The position numbers were made by a program, and so were the translations under genes. The notes under the pieces were generated by a model, which was not told the origin of the DNA, made no database searches, and saw only the letters and a program-made list of their open reading frames with translations. From positions 2,429,001 to 2,493,000 of the forward strand of contig NZ_CP149510.1 in the NCBI RefSeq assembly GCF_040126305.1: a stretch of 64,000 nucleotides of DNA, given 5' to 3'. This document shows, in pieces, positions 31,460-39,702 of the stretch. How positions within the stretch are numbered: position 1 is the first letter of the stretch; the number at the start of each line of letters is the position of its first letter. This DNA is from Pararhizobium sp. A13 (GTDB taxonomy: Bacteria; Pseudomonadota; Alphaproteobacteria; Rhizobiales; Rhizobiaceae).

Positions 31460-31918
31460 ATGTCGATCAAACGCCGGACTGTCTTCACGCGTGCCCTGAT
31501 CGCGCCGCTCGCCGCGCTCTTTGCAGGACGCGCCGCGTCTGCCGCGACGGCGTTGCCCGATGTCGGCAGGCAAAGGGTCGTCTATCACCTTGCCGATACC
31601 GAGAAGGTGATGTTTGTTCTTGGGAATATCCGCAACCATATAGAGGGCATGGGCGGGCCGCAGGCCGTGGATATCGTGCTTGTCGTGCATGGCCCCGCAT
31701 TGACCCTTTTCCACACGCTGAAAGCCAACCCCAAAATGGCCAAGCAGGTGGCCCGGATGAGCGCGGAAGGTGTTCGCATGGCCGCGTGCGGCAATGCGAT
31801 GGCGGCGCAAAAGCTGGAGATCGCCGATTTGCTGCCCGGTTTTGTCCGCGCCGACGAGGGCGGCGTTGTCCGCATCGCGAAGCTTCAGACCGAGGGCTAC
31901 GTCTACATTCGGCCATGA
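31460..31918 (+). CDS. Exported DsrE-like family protein
   Basis: This 152-residue protein starts with a Tat-like leader (SIKRRTVFTRALIAPLAALFAGRAASA). A DsrE-type alpha/beta domain follows: VVYHLADTEKVMFVLGNIRNH, then VDIVLVVHGPALTLF, then GVRMAACGNAMAAQKL. DsrE/TusD proteins relay sulfur through a Cys; here the Cys in AACGNA is a candidate. Periplasmic members of this family lack a proven role. It lies 9 bases after the preceding exported protein. Confidence 0.8.
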   Translation: MSIKRRTVFTRALIAPLAALFAGRAASAATALPDVGRQRVVYHLADTEKVMFVLGNIRNHIEGMGGPQAVDIVLVVHGPALTLFHTLKANPKMAKQVARMSAEGVRMAACGNAMAAQKLEIADLLPGFVRADEGGVVRIAKLQTEGYVYIRP

Positions 31919-32091
31919 TTGGCGGCATTTCCGCATAGTCGGACGGCAGTTGCTCCGAAAATGTGCACTTTAAGGGGTAAAGTGATGCATGTCATGCGTG
32001 AAACGCATGGCTGCCGCCTCTTTGTAGCTCTGGTGAATAAGCGCGGCCTCAACTATCTTCAGCGTCGGGAGGTAAACGAAAGAGGTTTACC

Positions 32092-32244
32092 ATGTTTAAG
32101 CAACTGAAGAAAATCACCCGCGCCCTGCGCGTACCGTCTGCTGAAGAGCGGGAAATGAACTATCTCAATGGTTCGCTCGACCGGATCGATCTGGAATACC
32201 GTCAGCGTCAGGTTGACCGCGGCCTGTTCCGCAACTCCTTCTAA
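32092..32244 (+). CDS. DUF3563 family small protein (50 aa)
   Basis: This 50-residue protein starts MFKQLKKITRALRVPSAEE and ends with LDRIDLEYRQRQVDRG and LFRNSF. That matches DUF3563, a short basic family common in alpha- and beta-proteobacteria, of unknown function. AGAGG lies 5 bases before the AUG. It stands alone between the DsrE-like gene and the DUF2062 gene. Confidence 0.85.
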   Translation: MFKQLKKITRALRVPSAEEREMNYLNGSLDRIDLEYRQRQVDRGLFRNSF

Positions 32245-32459
32245 GTCACGCTGCCGTCCGGCTGCCTGTTTCGGCAGGCTGCCGGGACATATGCAAATTG
32301 CGCATGCCTGACTGGTTCGCTGTGCATGATGCGCAGGCGCCCTGAAGTGCCGGGCATGATGGCCCGATCTGCGGCATATTTGCGCTTGGCCATGCCGGAA
32401 TGCTGATTTTCCGGTACCTGCCATTGAACAGCCATATCCGCATCGTCTATCAGGACAGC

Positions 32460-33038
32460 ATGTTGTTCAGACGCAAGAAGCCCGCAACCTTGTCGGGAAG
32501 GCTCCGTGAGTTTCTGTGGCCGCGAAAGGGCTTTTCCCGCGGCGTGCGGTATTTGTCGATGCGCGTCCTGCGGCTATCGTCCTCTCCGCATTCCATCGCC
32601 GTCGGCGTTGCCGCCGGGGCAGCGTCTTCCGCAACGCCGTTTGTCGGCTTTCACATCATCATCGCCCTTGCTGTTGCCTACCTGCTGTCGGGCAATCTGA
32701 TCGCTGCCGGCATAACAACCGCGCTTGCCAATCCGCTGACCATACCGTTCATTCTCGTCGCGACCTACGAGGTTGGCGTGGTGATCCTTGGTACAGGCGG
32801 CAGCGGTGCTCTGACGGGGGAAAACATCCTCCATATGCTGAGCCATCTTGAACTGGCGCAGTTATGGGAGCCTTTGCTCAAGCCGATGCTGATCGGCTCG
32901 GTGCCGCTTGCGGCCGCAAGTGCCGCTCTTTTCTATGTCGCGGCCTTTTATGCCGCCAAGCTGTTCCAGTCCCGCCGCAAGGTTCGGCGCTGCGGCAACG
33001 TGCAGGCCCGCACGGCGGGATCGGCGAATGGTCCTTGA
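32460..33038 (+). CDS. DUF2062 membrane protein
   Basis: This 192-residue membrane protein has two to three helices: near residues 48-78 (VAAGAASSATPFVGFHIIIALAVAYLL), 84-112 and 153-175 (VPLAAASAALFYVAAFYAAKLF). The FWPRKGFSRGVRYLSMRVLRLSSSPHSIAVG N-terminal part and the TPF-x-G-x-H motif are DUF2062 hallmarks. Function unknown. Start ATG 32460 gives MLFRRKKPA; an earlier ATG at 32400 lacks conservation. It precedes acpS by 87 bases. Confidence 0.88.
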   Translation: MLFRRKKPATLSGRLREFLWPRKGFSRGVRYLSMRVLRLSSSPHSIAVGVAAGAASSATPFVGFHIIIALAVAYLLSGNLIAAGITTALANPLTIPFILVATYEVGVVILGTGGSGALTGENILHMLSHLELAQLWEPLLKPMLIGSVPLAAASAALFYVAAFYAAKLFQSRRKVRRCGNVQARTAGSANGP

Positions 33039-33125
33039 TCTCACGAATTTTTAACTTGGCAGACGGCTGTCCGTTTGCTCTTGTCCAGCGACGCGGCCTC
33101 AACGCTCATAAGGTATTTCGTTTCG

Positions 33126-33533
33126 ATGATTATCGGCATCGGCAGTGACTTGATCGACATCAGGCGTATTGAAAACTCGCTTGAACGCTTCGGCGAGCGG
33201 TTTAGCCAGCGCTGCTTCACCGAAATAGAGATCCGGAAATCCGAAGGCCGGAAAAACCGCGCCGAATCCTATGCCAAGCGGTTTGCGGCGAAGGAAGCCT
33301 GTTCGAAGGCACTCGGGACAGGCATGGCGCAAGGCGTGTTCTGGAAGGACATGGGCGTCGTCAACCTGCCGGGCGGCAAGCCGACGATGCAGCTGACCGG
33401 CGGTGCTGCCGAAAGACTTGCAGCAATGCTGCCGGCCGGTCACCGCGGTGTCATTCATCTCACCATCACCGACGACTTTCCGCTGGCGCAGGCCTTCGTG
33501 ATAATCGAAGCTCTGCCCGTTGCCCCGGATTAA
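33126..33533 (+). CDS. acpS: Holo-[acyl-carrier-protein] synthase
   Basis: This 135-residue enzyme moves 4-phosphopantetheine from CoA to apo-ACP, switching on fatty-acid synthesis. Both signatures are intact: [15 protein letters not shown] with the Mg-binding Asp, and [15 protein letters not shown] with the catalytic Glu. Length is normal for rhizobial AcpS. Start at ATG 33126 is fixed by the IIGIG core. The usual pdxJ partner is absent upstream; lepB follows after 185 bases. Confidence 0.95.
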   Translation: MIIGIGSDLIDIRRIENSLERFGERFSQRCFTEIEIRKSEGRKNRAESYAKRFAAKEACSKALGTGMAQGVFWKDMGVVNLPGGKPTMQLTGGAAERLAAMLPAGHRGVIHLTITDDFPLAQAFVIIEALPVAPD

Positions 33534-33718
33534 GGAAGCGTTTAGAGCATGTCCGAATGAAGCGGACCGGAAAACGGGTGTGGTTCATTTGAAAAAGCGG
33601 CGCCGGGCACGATGTGCATCAGGCCGTCATTCAGATGTCCGGCAGGATACAAACCGCAGGCAATATCTTCGCTCGACGCGACAACCGGTCGAGCGCTCAT
33701 GGATCAAGGAACGACGGC

Positions 33719-34462
33719 GTGGCAGAAAAAATAGAAAAGAAGCAGAGTGGCCTTTGGGAAAACGTCAAGGTCATTATCCAGGCGCTTCTCTTGGCAGTGG
33801 TGATCCGCACCGTCTTCTTCCAGCCCTTTACGATCCCCTCCGGTTCGATGATGCCGACGCTGCTGGTCGGCGACTACATCTTCGTCAACAAGTTCGCCTA
33901 TGGCTACTCCAAATATTCCCTGCCGTTTTCGCCAGATCTGTTCAGCGGCCGTATTTTCGCCAGTGAGCCGAAGCGCGGCGATGTCGTGGTGTTTCGTTTC
34001 CCGCCGAACCCGGACATCGATTACATCAAGCGCCTGATCGGTCTTCCGGGCGACAGGATCCAGGTTCGCGACAGCATTCTCTACGTCAACGACAAGCCCG
34101 TTCCGCGCGTGCCGGATGGCGCCTTCCGCGCTGACGACCAATATGACACGGGCGCTGAAGTTCCAGTCTATCGCGAGACGCTGGACAACGGCGTCACGTT
34201 CGATACGCTCGATCAGTTTCCGGATTCGCGCGGCGACAACACACGTGAGTTCATCGTTCCGGAAGGCCATTATTTCATGATGGGCGACAACCGCGACAAC
34301 TCGGCCGACAGTCGTTTCGATGTCGGTTTCGTGCCCGCGCAGAACCTCATCGGCCGTGCCAGCATGATCTTCTTCTCGCTCGGCAATGACACGTCGTTCC
34401 GCGAAGTGTGGAAATGGCCGACGAACCTGCGATACGACCGTCTTTTCAAGAGTGTCGAATGA
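33719..34462 (+). CDS. lepB: Signal peptidase I
   Basis: This 247-residue inner-membrane serine protease removes signal peptides from exported proteins. It has one membrane anchor (VIIQALLLAVVIRTVFF), the catalytic Ser in PSGSMMPTLLVGD (S43), the Lys general base in DIDYIKRLIGLPGD (K104), and the closing MGDNRDNSADSR box. GTG 33719 is preceded by AAGGAA. The stop overlaps the rnc start (ATGA), and lepB-rnc-era is the conserved rhizobial order. A rhizobial repeat fragment lies in the gap before it. Confidence 0.96.
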   Translation: MAEKIEKKQSGLWENVKVIIQALLLAVVIRTVFFQPFTIPSGSMMPTLLVGDYIFVNKFAYGYSKYSLPFSPDLFSGRIFASEPKRGDVVVFRFPPNPDIDYIKRLIGLPGDRIQVRDSILYVNDKPVPRVPDGAFRADDQYDTGAEVPVYRETLDNGVTFDTLDQFPDSRGDNTREFIVPEGHYFMMGDNRDNSADSRFDVGFVPAQNLIGRASMIFFSLGNDTSFREVWKWPTNLRYDRLFKSVE

Positions 34463-35175
34463 GTAAGGGCCGTTCGCTGAGCACGGAGGACCGGGAGCGC
34501 CTTGAAGCTGCGATCGGCTACAGCTTCGTTCAGAAGGAACGGCTCGACCGGGCGCTGACCCATGCCAGCGCCCGCAATGCCAAGGGCTCGAACTACGAGC
34601 GCCTGGAGTTCCTCGGTGACCGTGTGCTCGGGCTCTGCGTCGCCGAGCTTCTGTTCCAGACCTTCAAGGAAGCAGACGAAGGCGAGCTTTCCGTTCGCCT
34701 GAACCAGTTGGTCAGCGCCGAAAGCTGCGCGCTCGTCGCTGACGCGCTGTCGCTGCACCTCTTCATCCGCACCGGCGCCGACGTCAAGAAACTCACCGGA
34801 AAACACATGCTGAATGTGCGGGCCGATGTGGTAGAGTCGCTGATCGCCGCGATCTATCTCGATGGCGGGCTGGAGGCAGCGCGCGGTTTCATCCAGCGCC
34901 ACTGGTCGGCGCGGGCAAGCCGGGTCGATGGTGCGCGTCGCGATGCCAAGACTGAACTGCAGGAATGGGCACACGCCAAATTCGGCGTGACGCCGAGCTA
35001 CCGCATCGACGACCGGTCCGGTCCGGATCACGATCCGCGCTTCACGGTGACGGTGGAGATTCCCGGCATTGCACCGGCAACCGGCATCGACCGCTCGAAG
35101 CGAGCCGCCGAACAAGTGGCCGCCACGAAGGTCCTGGAGCGGGAAGGCGTCTGGAAGGCCGCAGCGACGGCCTGA
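34459..35175 (+). CDS. rnc: Ribonuclease III
   Basis: This 238-residue enzyme cleaves double-stranded RNA, mainly in rRNA processing. The catalytic signature NYERLEFLGDRVLGL and the second acidic cluster VRADVVESLIAAIYLDGG are intact. The C-terminal dsRNA-binding domain starts near residue 160 (KTELQEWAHAKFGVTPSYR) and ends with AEQVAATKVLE. It is coupled to lepB by a 4-base overlap and precedes era by 109 bases. Confidence 0.97.
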   Translation: MSKGRSLSTEDRERLEAAIGYSFVQKERLDRALTHASARNAKGSNYERLEFLGDRVLGLCVAELLFQTFKEADEGELSVRLNQLVSAESCALVADALSLHLFIRTGADVKKLTGKHMLNVRADVVESLIAAIYLDGGLEAARGFIQRHWSARASRVDGARRDAKTELQEWAHAKFGVTPSYRIDDRSGPDHDPRFTVTVEIPGIAPATGIDRSKRAAEQVAATKVLEREGVWKAAATA

Positions 35176-35284
35176 TCTGTCCGGAGGCAAAAAGCCTCCT
35201 GAAAGATCAGGCAATCTTTTGATAGACCATGCGATCCTGCGCGCCGTTGCGGCGCCCGGCGCACAATCGGAAATTACGGACGAT

Positions 35285-36217
35285 ATGAGCGAAAACACTG
35301 TAGAGACAACGGCGCCGGAAGGCGTTGCCACCCGTTCCGGCTTCGTGGCGCTGATCGGCGCCACCAATGCCGGAAAGTCCACCCTGGTCAACCGGCTGGT
35401 CGGCGCCAAGGTGTCGATCGTCAGCCACAAGGTGCAGACGACCCGCGCCATCGTCCGTGGCATCGCGATCCACAAACAGGCCCAGATCGTCTTCATGGAT
35501 ACGCCCGGCATCTTCAAGCCGCGCCGCCGCCTCGACCGCGCCATGGTGACGACCGCCTGGGGCGGCGCCAAGGATGCCGACGCCATCATGATGCTGATCG
35601 ACAGCGAGCGCGGCCTCAAAGGCGACGCAGAGACCATTCTCGAGGGGCTGAAGGAAGTCGAACAGCCGAAGATGCTGGTCCTCAACAAGATCGACCAGGT
35701 TTCGCGCGAGGATCTCTTGAAGCTCGCAACCGCGGCCAACGAATATGTCGACTTCGAGCGCACTTTCATGATTTCGGCGCTCAACGGTTCCGGTTGCGAC
35801 GACGTGCTCGACTATCTCGCCATGAAACTGCCGGAAGGCCCCTGGTATTATCCCGAAGACCAGATTTCCGATCTGCCGATGCGTCAGCTCGCCGCGGAAA
35901 TCACCCGCGAAAAGCTCTTCCTGCGCCTGCATCAGGAACTTCCCTATTCGTCGCATGTCGAGACGGAGAAATGGGAAGAGCGCAAGGACGGCTCGGTGCG
36001 CATCGAGCAGGTGATCTATGTCGAGCGTGACAGCCAGAAGAAGATCGCGCTCGGCAAGAACGGCGAGGCGATCAAGGCGATATCCATGGCCTCGCGCAAG
36101 GAGCTCTCCGAAATCCTCGAACAGCCGGTTCACCTGTTCCTGTTCGTCAAGGTCCGCGAAAACTGGGGTGACGACCCGGAGCGCTTCCGCGAAATGGGGC
36201 TGGAGTTTCCGAAGTAG
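35285..36217 (+). CDS. era: GTPase Era
   Basis: This 310-residue GTPase binds 16S rRNA and helps 30S assembly. It has G1 GATNAGKST, G3 DTPGI, G4 NKID, and the C-terminal KH RNA-binding domain (VIYVERDSQKKIALGKNGEAIKAI). Start ATG 35285 was chosen because the domain begins about 18 residues later; a longer frame is Arg/Pro-rich and not conserved. The next gene end (arsC) is convergent, 13 bases away. Confidence 0.97.
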   Translation: MSENTVETTAPEGVATRSGFVALIGATNAGKSTLVNRLVGAKVSIVSHKVQTTRAIVRGIAIHKQAQIVFMDTPGIFKPRRRLDRAMVTTAWGGAKDADAIMMLIDSERGLKGDAETILEGLKEVEQPKMLVLNKIDQVSREDLLKLATAANEYVDFERTFMISALNGSGCDDVLDYLAMKLPEGPWYYPEDQISDLPMRQLAAEITREKLFLRLHQELPYSSHVETEKWEERKDGSVRIEQVIYVERDSQKKIALGKNGEAIKAISMASRKELSEILEQPVHLFLFVKVRENWGDDPERFREMGLEFPK

Positions 36218-36230
36218 GCCAGCGGCTGGT

Positions 36231-36656
36231 CTATGACCTGATCCTCTTGCCTTTTGCGTCGAGCACCTGTTCGCCGTCTTCCTTGGCGAAGGGGCCCCTG
36301 TGCGTCTCCGGCAGGATATCGAGAACCACCTCCGACGGCCGGCAGAGCCGCGTGCCCATCGGTGTGACGACGAAGGGCCGGTTGATCAGGATCGGATGCG
36401 CCAGCATCGTATCAAGCAGCCGGTCGTCGCTCAGCGCCGGATCGGCAAGGCCGAGTTCGTCGAAGGGGGTACCCCTTTCGCGGATCGCCTCGCGGGCGCT
36501 GAGGCCGGCATCGGCGACCATCGCTTTCAACGCGTCCCGGCTTGGCGGATTGTGAAGGTATTCGATCACAGTGGGTTCGATCCCTGCACTGCGGATCATT
36601 GCGAGTGTGTTACGGGACGTGCCGCAATCGGGGTTGTGATAGATGGTGACGGTCAT
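36231..36656 (-). CDS. arsC: Arsenate reductase, glutaredoxin-dependent type
   Basis: This 141-residue ArsC/Spx-fold protein reduces arsenate to arsenite with glutathione and glutaredoxin. The catalytic motif is NPDCGTSRNTL (C12), followed by IEYLHNPPSRDAL and the Arg-containing NRPFVVTPMGTRLCRP block. It is the last gene of the operon, 20 bases after aqpS. Together with the LMW-type reductase it gives two unrelated arsenate reductases in one operon. Confidence 0.94.
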   Translation of the reverse strand: MTVTIYHNPDCGTSRNTLAMIRSAGIEPTVIEYLHNPPSRDALKAMVADAGLSAREAIRERGTPFDELGLADPALSDDRLLDTMLAHPILINRPFVVTPMGTRLCRPSEVVLDILPETHRGPFAKEDGEQVLDAKGKRIRS

Positions 36657-36676
36657 GATGGCCTCGGCGCGGGTGC

Positions 36677-37354
36677 TCAGGTGTTGGTGGAGGGCTGCCG
36701 CAGCAGCCAGCTCATCAGGGAAAGCGCAAGAACTGCCCCCAGAATTTCGGCGATGACGAAGCCTGGGAGATCGAGCGGACGGATCCCGGAGAAGGTATTG
36801 GTCAGCGACCGCGCCAGCGCCACGGCGGGATTGGCGAAGGAGGTGGACGCGGTGAACCAGTAGGCGGCGGTGATGTAGAGCCCGACCAGCCATGGCACGC
36901 CCTGCCGCTCGAAGCGGATGCCGGCAAGGATTGTTGCCACCAGGCCGAAAGCAGCTACCCCTTCGGAAAACCACTGCGCAGGCCCTGTGCGCACCCTCAG
37001 CGAGGCTTCTACGGGCGCAAGGTCGAACATCAGATGGGCAACGATCGTTCCGGCGATCCCCCCGAGGCATTGGGCCACGATATAGAGTGCCAGATCGCGC
37101 CGCGGCAACTCGCGCTTCAGCGCGAAAACCAACGATACGGCCGGATTGAAATGCGCGCCGGAAATCGGTGCGAAGATGGTGATCAGCACCACCAGAATAG
37201 CACCCGTCGCGAGCGTGTTGCCGAGAAGCGCCAGCGCCGTATCGTCCGTCAGCGTGTCGGCCATGATGCCGGAACCGACCACTGTCGCGACCAGCAGGCA
37301 GGTTCCGAGCGCTTCTGCGAAAATTCGCCGCTGCAAATCGAATGCCGGCATCAT
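36677..37354 (-). CDS. aqpS: Aquaglyceroporin of the ars operon (AqpS)
   Basis: This 225-residue MIP channel has six membrane helices and both NPA loops: GAHFNPAVSLVFAL and TSFANPAVALARSLTNTFSGI. In the ars operon of Sinorhizobium meliloti an aquaglyceroporin of this kind lets arsenite leave the cell down its gradient after reduction. The start codon pair ATGATG (37354 or 37351) overlaps the stop of the upstream reductase. No ArsB or Acr3 pump is present, so this channel is the apparent exit. Confidence 0.93.
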   Translation of the reverse strand: MMPAFDLQRRIFAEALGTCLLVATVVGSGIMADTLTDDTALALLGNTLATGAILVVLITIFAPISGAHFNPAVSLVFALKRELPRRDLALYIVAQCLGGIAGTIVAHLMFDLAPVEASLRVRTGPAQWFSEGVAAFGLVATILAGIRFERQGVPWLVGLYITAAYWFTASTSFANPAVALARSLTNTFSGIRPLDLPGFVIAEILGAVLALSLMSWLLRQPSTNT

Positions 37355-37878
37355 CCGGCCTTCGCCGGGCTGATACTCGCGCCTTCCATGGCGCCGATCT
37401 GGCGCAGATGTGTTTCCATCGCCAGTTTGTCGATCGAACTGTGCGGCAGGGCGAGAAATGCCATGATCCGGTTTTTCAGGAACCGTGCGGCCTGTGAGAA
37501 GGCGCGCTCCTTCTCGAACTCGTTGCCTTCCACCGCCGCGGGGTCCTCGACGCCCCAGTGTGCCGTCATCGGATGGCCGATCCAGACAGGGCAGGCCTCG
37601 CCGGCGGCATTGTCGCAAACCGTGAAGATGAAATCCATCTGCGGCGCGTCTTCGACGGCAAAGACGTCCCAGCTTTTGGAACTGAAACCGGTTATCGGAT
37701 AGCCCAGCGCGCTCAATTCCCGTAAGGCCAGGGGATGAACGGTCCCCTTCGGATAGCTCCCCGCCGAATAGGCTTTGAAACGGCCCTTTCCTTCGGCATT
37801 CAGGATGGATTCAGCGAGAATGGAGCGAGCGGAATTTCCGGTGCACAGGAAGAGCACGTTGTAGATGCGGTCAGGCAT
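37351..37878 (-). CDS. arsC: Arsenate reductase, LMW-phosphatase type
   Basis: This 175-residue protein has the low-molecular-weight phosphatase P-loop VLFLCTGNSARSILAE (Cys at about residue 11), the hallmark of thioredoxin-type ArsC. Downstream AYSAGSYPKG, FSSKSWDVF and TVCDNAAGEACPVW follow, with cysteines that could relay electrons. It reduces arsenate to arsenite. The start overlaps the arsR stop by 8 bases, and its stop overlaps the aqpS start. Confidence 0.93.
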   Translation of the reverse strand: MPDRIYNVLFLCTGNSARSILAESILNAEGKGRFKAYSAGSYPKGTVHPLALRELSALGYPITGFSSKSWDVFAVEDAPQMDFIFTVCDNAAGEACPVWIGHPMTAHWGVEDPAAVEGNEFEKERAFSQAARFLKNRIMAFLALPHSSIDKLAMETHLRQIGAMEGASISPAKAG

Positions 37879-38227
37879 GGGCTTTTTCCTTTGGAGTACA
37901 GCAGGGAACGAGATCTGCAATCAGCGGAGCGCAGAGATCGGGATGACCGGCACAGCAATCTTTCAGGAGGAACGTCACGACATCGCGCAGGCTGTCGAGG
38001 CTGGCGCGGTAGACGATGGACCGGCTTTGTCGCTCAGCCGTAATGAGGCCCACCCGCTGCAGGGCTGCCAGATGTGTCGACATGGTGTTATGGGGAACGC
38101 CGAGCAGCCGGGCGATTTCCCCGGCTGGCAAGCCATCGGGTTCGTGGATGACGAGCAGCCGAAAGGCATCCAGGCGGGTACCTTGGGCGAGAGCGGCAAA
38201 GGCATTGACGGCATTGTTATTGTCCAT
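37871..38227 (-). CDS. arsR: ArsR-family repressor of the arsenic operon
   Basis: This 118-residue winged-helix protein has the ArsR fold (ALAQGTRLDAFRLLVIHEPDG, PAGEIARLLGVPHNTMSTHLAALQRVGLI, SRSIVYRASLDSL). Its C-terminus is Cys-rich (DCCAGHPDLCAPL and VPCCTP), a plausible arsenite sensor. Arsenite release from DNA would switch on the operon. ATG 38227 lies at the edge of the palindromic operator, so the transcript has almost no leader. Upstream in-frame codons run through the operator and are not conserved. Confidence 0.93.
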   Translation of the reverse strand: MDNNNAVNAFAALAQGTRLDAFRLLVIHEPDGLPAGEIARLLGVPHNTMSTHLAALQRVGLITAERQSRSIVYRASLDSLRDVVTFLLKDCCAGHPDLCAPLIADLVPCCTPKEKAHA

Positions 38228-38251
38228 ATGTCGAGAATTATCGACATATGG
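38224..38251. promoter_or_regulatory. ArsR operator (perfect 11-base palindrome)
   Basis: CCATATGTCGA-gaatta-TCGACATATGG is a perfect inverted repeat of 11 bases. It covers the arsR start codon and its upstream edge, and lies 154 bases before the divergent glutathione transferase gene, so it may control both. Confidence 0.85.
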
Positions 38252-38404
38252 ATCCTCCGTCAACATGAAACTGCCTGGCTGGGTGACTCCCGTCATCGAA
38301 CACTCTGTCGTTGAAACGCCGGCTTGCGGTTCCTGCGTGCGCGTGGGATTTCGGAACCAAATGAAGCGCCCGGCAGTTTCGGGCTTGCAAAAGGACGTCT
38401 CTCG

Positions 38405-39403
38405 ATGCCGCAGCTGGTCGATGGAAAATGGGAAAAAGGCGACGTCGCCGCGAGTGAGATGAGGGACGGCGCCTTTCATCGTGAACCCACCAGCTTCCGC
38501 AACTGGATCACCTCCGATGGATCGCCGGGGCCGGACGGCCAGGCGGCGCTTCCCACTGAGGCCGGCCGCTATCAGCTATTTGTCGCCTTCATCTGCCCCT
38601 GGGCATCCCGCACGCTGATGATGCGCAATCTGAAAGGCCTGCAGGATATCATTTCCGTATCCATCGCTGAACCGGAACTCGGCGAAAACGGCTGGACCTA
38701 TGCCGAGCCGCAGGACGCCGGTCCGCGCCTCGCCAAGATCCGTTACCAGCACGAACTCTATACGGCATCCGACCCGCATTATACCGGCAAGGTCTCCGTC
38801 CCGGTGCTTTGGGACCGGAAGGAAGGCCGCATCGTCAACAACGAATCCGCCGATATCATTCGTATCCTCAACACTGCCTTCAATCAGCTGTCGGATAACA
38901 TGCTTGATTTCTACCCGCAGACGCTGCGCCCGGAAATCGACCGCTGGAACGCGCCGATCTATGAGAAGGTCAACAACGGCGTCTACCGGGCTGGTTTTGC
39001 CAAGACGCAAGGTGCCTATGAGGAGGCCGCGACCGACCTCTTTGAAATGCTCGATACGCTCGAAGCGCATCTGTCGCAGAGCCGCTACATTGCTGGAGCC
39101 CACTTCACCGAGGCCGATATCCGCCTGTTCGTCACGCTGATCCGCTTCGACTGCGCCTATCACGGCGCCTTCAAATGCAATCTGCGGCGGCTGGAGGATT
39201 ATCCGAACCTGTCGAACTATCTGCGGGAGATCTACCAGTGGCCAGGCATCCGCGAGACCGTGCGGATCGATCAGATAAAGCGCGGCTATTATTCCATCGC
39301 CCATATCAACCCGACACGGATCGTCCCCGTCGGGCCCGCGCTGGACCTCGACCGGCCGCACGACAGGGCACGTCTCGACGGGCATGGCGTGGTTACCCTT
39401 TGA
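38405..39403 (+). CDS. Glutathione S-transferase, glutathionyl-hydroquinone reductase type
   Basis: This 332-residue protein belongs to the Xi-class transferases. It has FVAFICPWASRTLMM with the catalytic Cys of the CPWASR motif, an N-terminal thioredoxin-fold domain (about residues 40-160, including KVSVPVLWDR and IVNNESADIIRILN), and an all-helical C-terminal domain with HFTEADIRLFVTLIRFD. These enzymes reduce glutathionyl-hydroquinones, often from quinone or chlorophenol stress. It is divergent from the ars operon and may share the ArsR operator. Start ATG 38405 fits the family. Confidence 0.9.
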   Translation: MPQLVDGKWEKGDVAASEMRDGAFHREPTSFRNWITSDGSPGPDGQAALPTEAGRYQLFVAFICPWASRTLMMRNLKGLQDIISVSIAEPELGENGWTYAEPQDAGPRLAKIRYQHELYTASDPHYTGKVSVPVLWDRKEGRIVNNESADIIRILNTAFNQLSDNMLDFYPQTLRPEIDRWNAPIYEKVNNGVYRAGFAKTQGAYEEAATDLFEMLDTLEAHLSQSRYIAGAHFTEADIRLFVTLIRFDCAYHGAFKCNLRRLEDYPNLSNYLREIYQWPGIRETVRIDQIKRGYYSIAHINPTRIVPVGPALDLDRPHDRARLDGHGVVTL

Positions 39404-39702
39404 TTTTGCTAATTTACTAAGCAAATAAATCTTTGAGGGACCTGCCGCAGCCATTGCGAAAAAGCGAAACCGCGCTAGTCTAGTACCCGTTCTGATGGAT
39501 AAGTTTCCCGATCGGGAGCGCCCAGACGATCTGCCCGGCATGCCGACTGGCGGTGTCACGATTGCTTCCAGCACGGCTTGTTTTCCGGCGATGGCGTTCC
39601 AGCTCCGGTTTTCCCGTCCCCGGATTTTCCGGCGACACGTCGAGACCGGCACCCCGTGAATATCCAGCGGAACGATCCGATGGGCTGTGGTCGAGGTCTG
39701 GA
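39404..39702. other. Intergenic before cfa
   Basis: No gene is supported in these 299 bases. The first 60 are AT-rich, the rest GC-rich. GAGG at 39693-39696 can serve as cfa ribosome-binding site. Confidence 0.6.
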
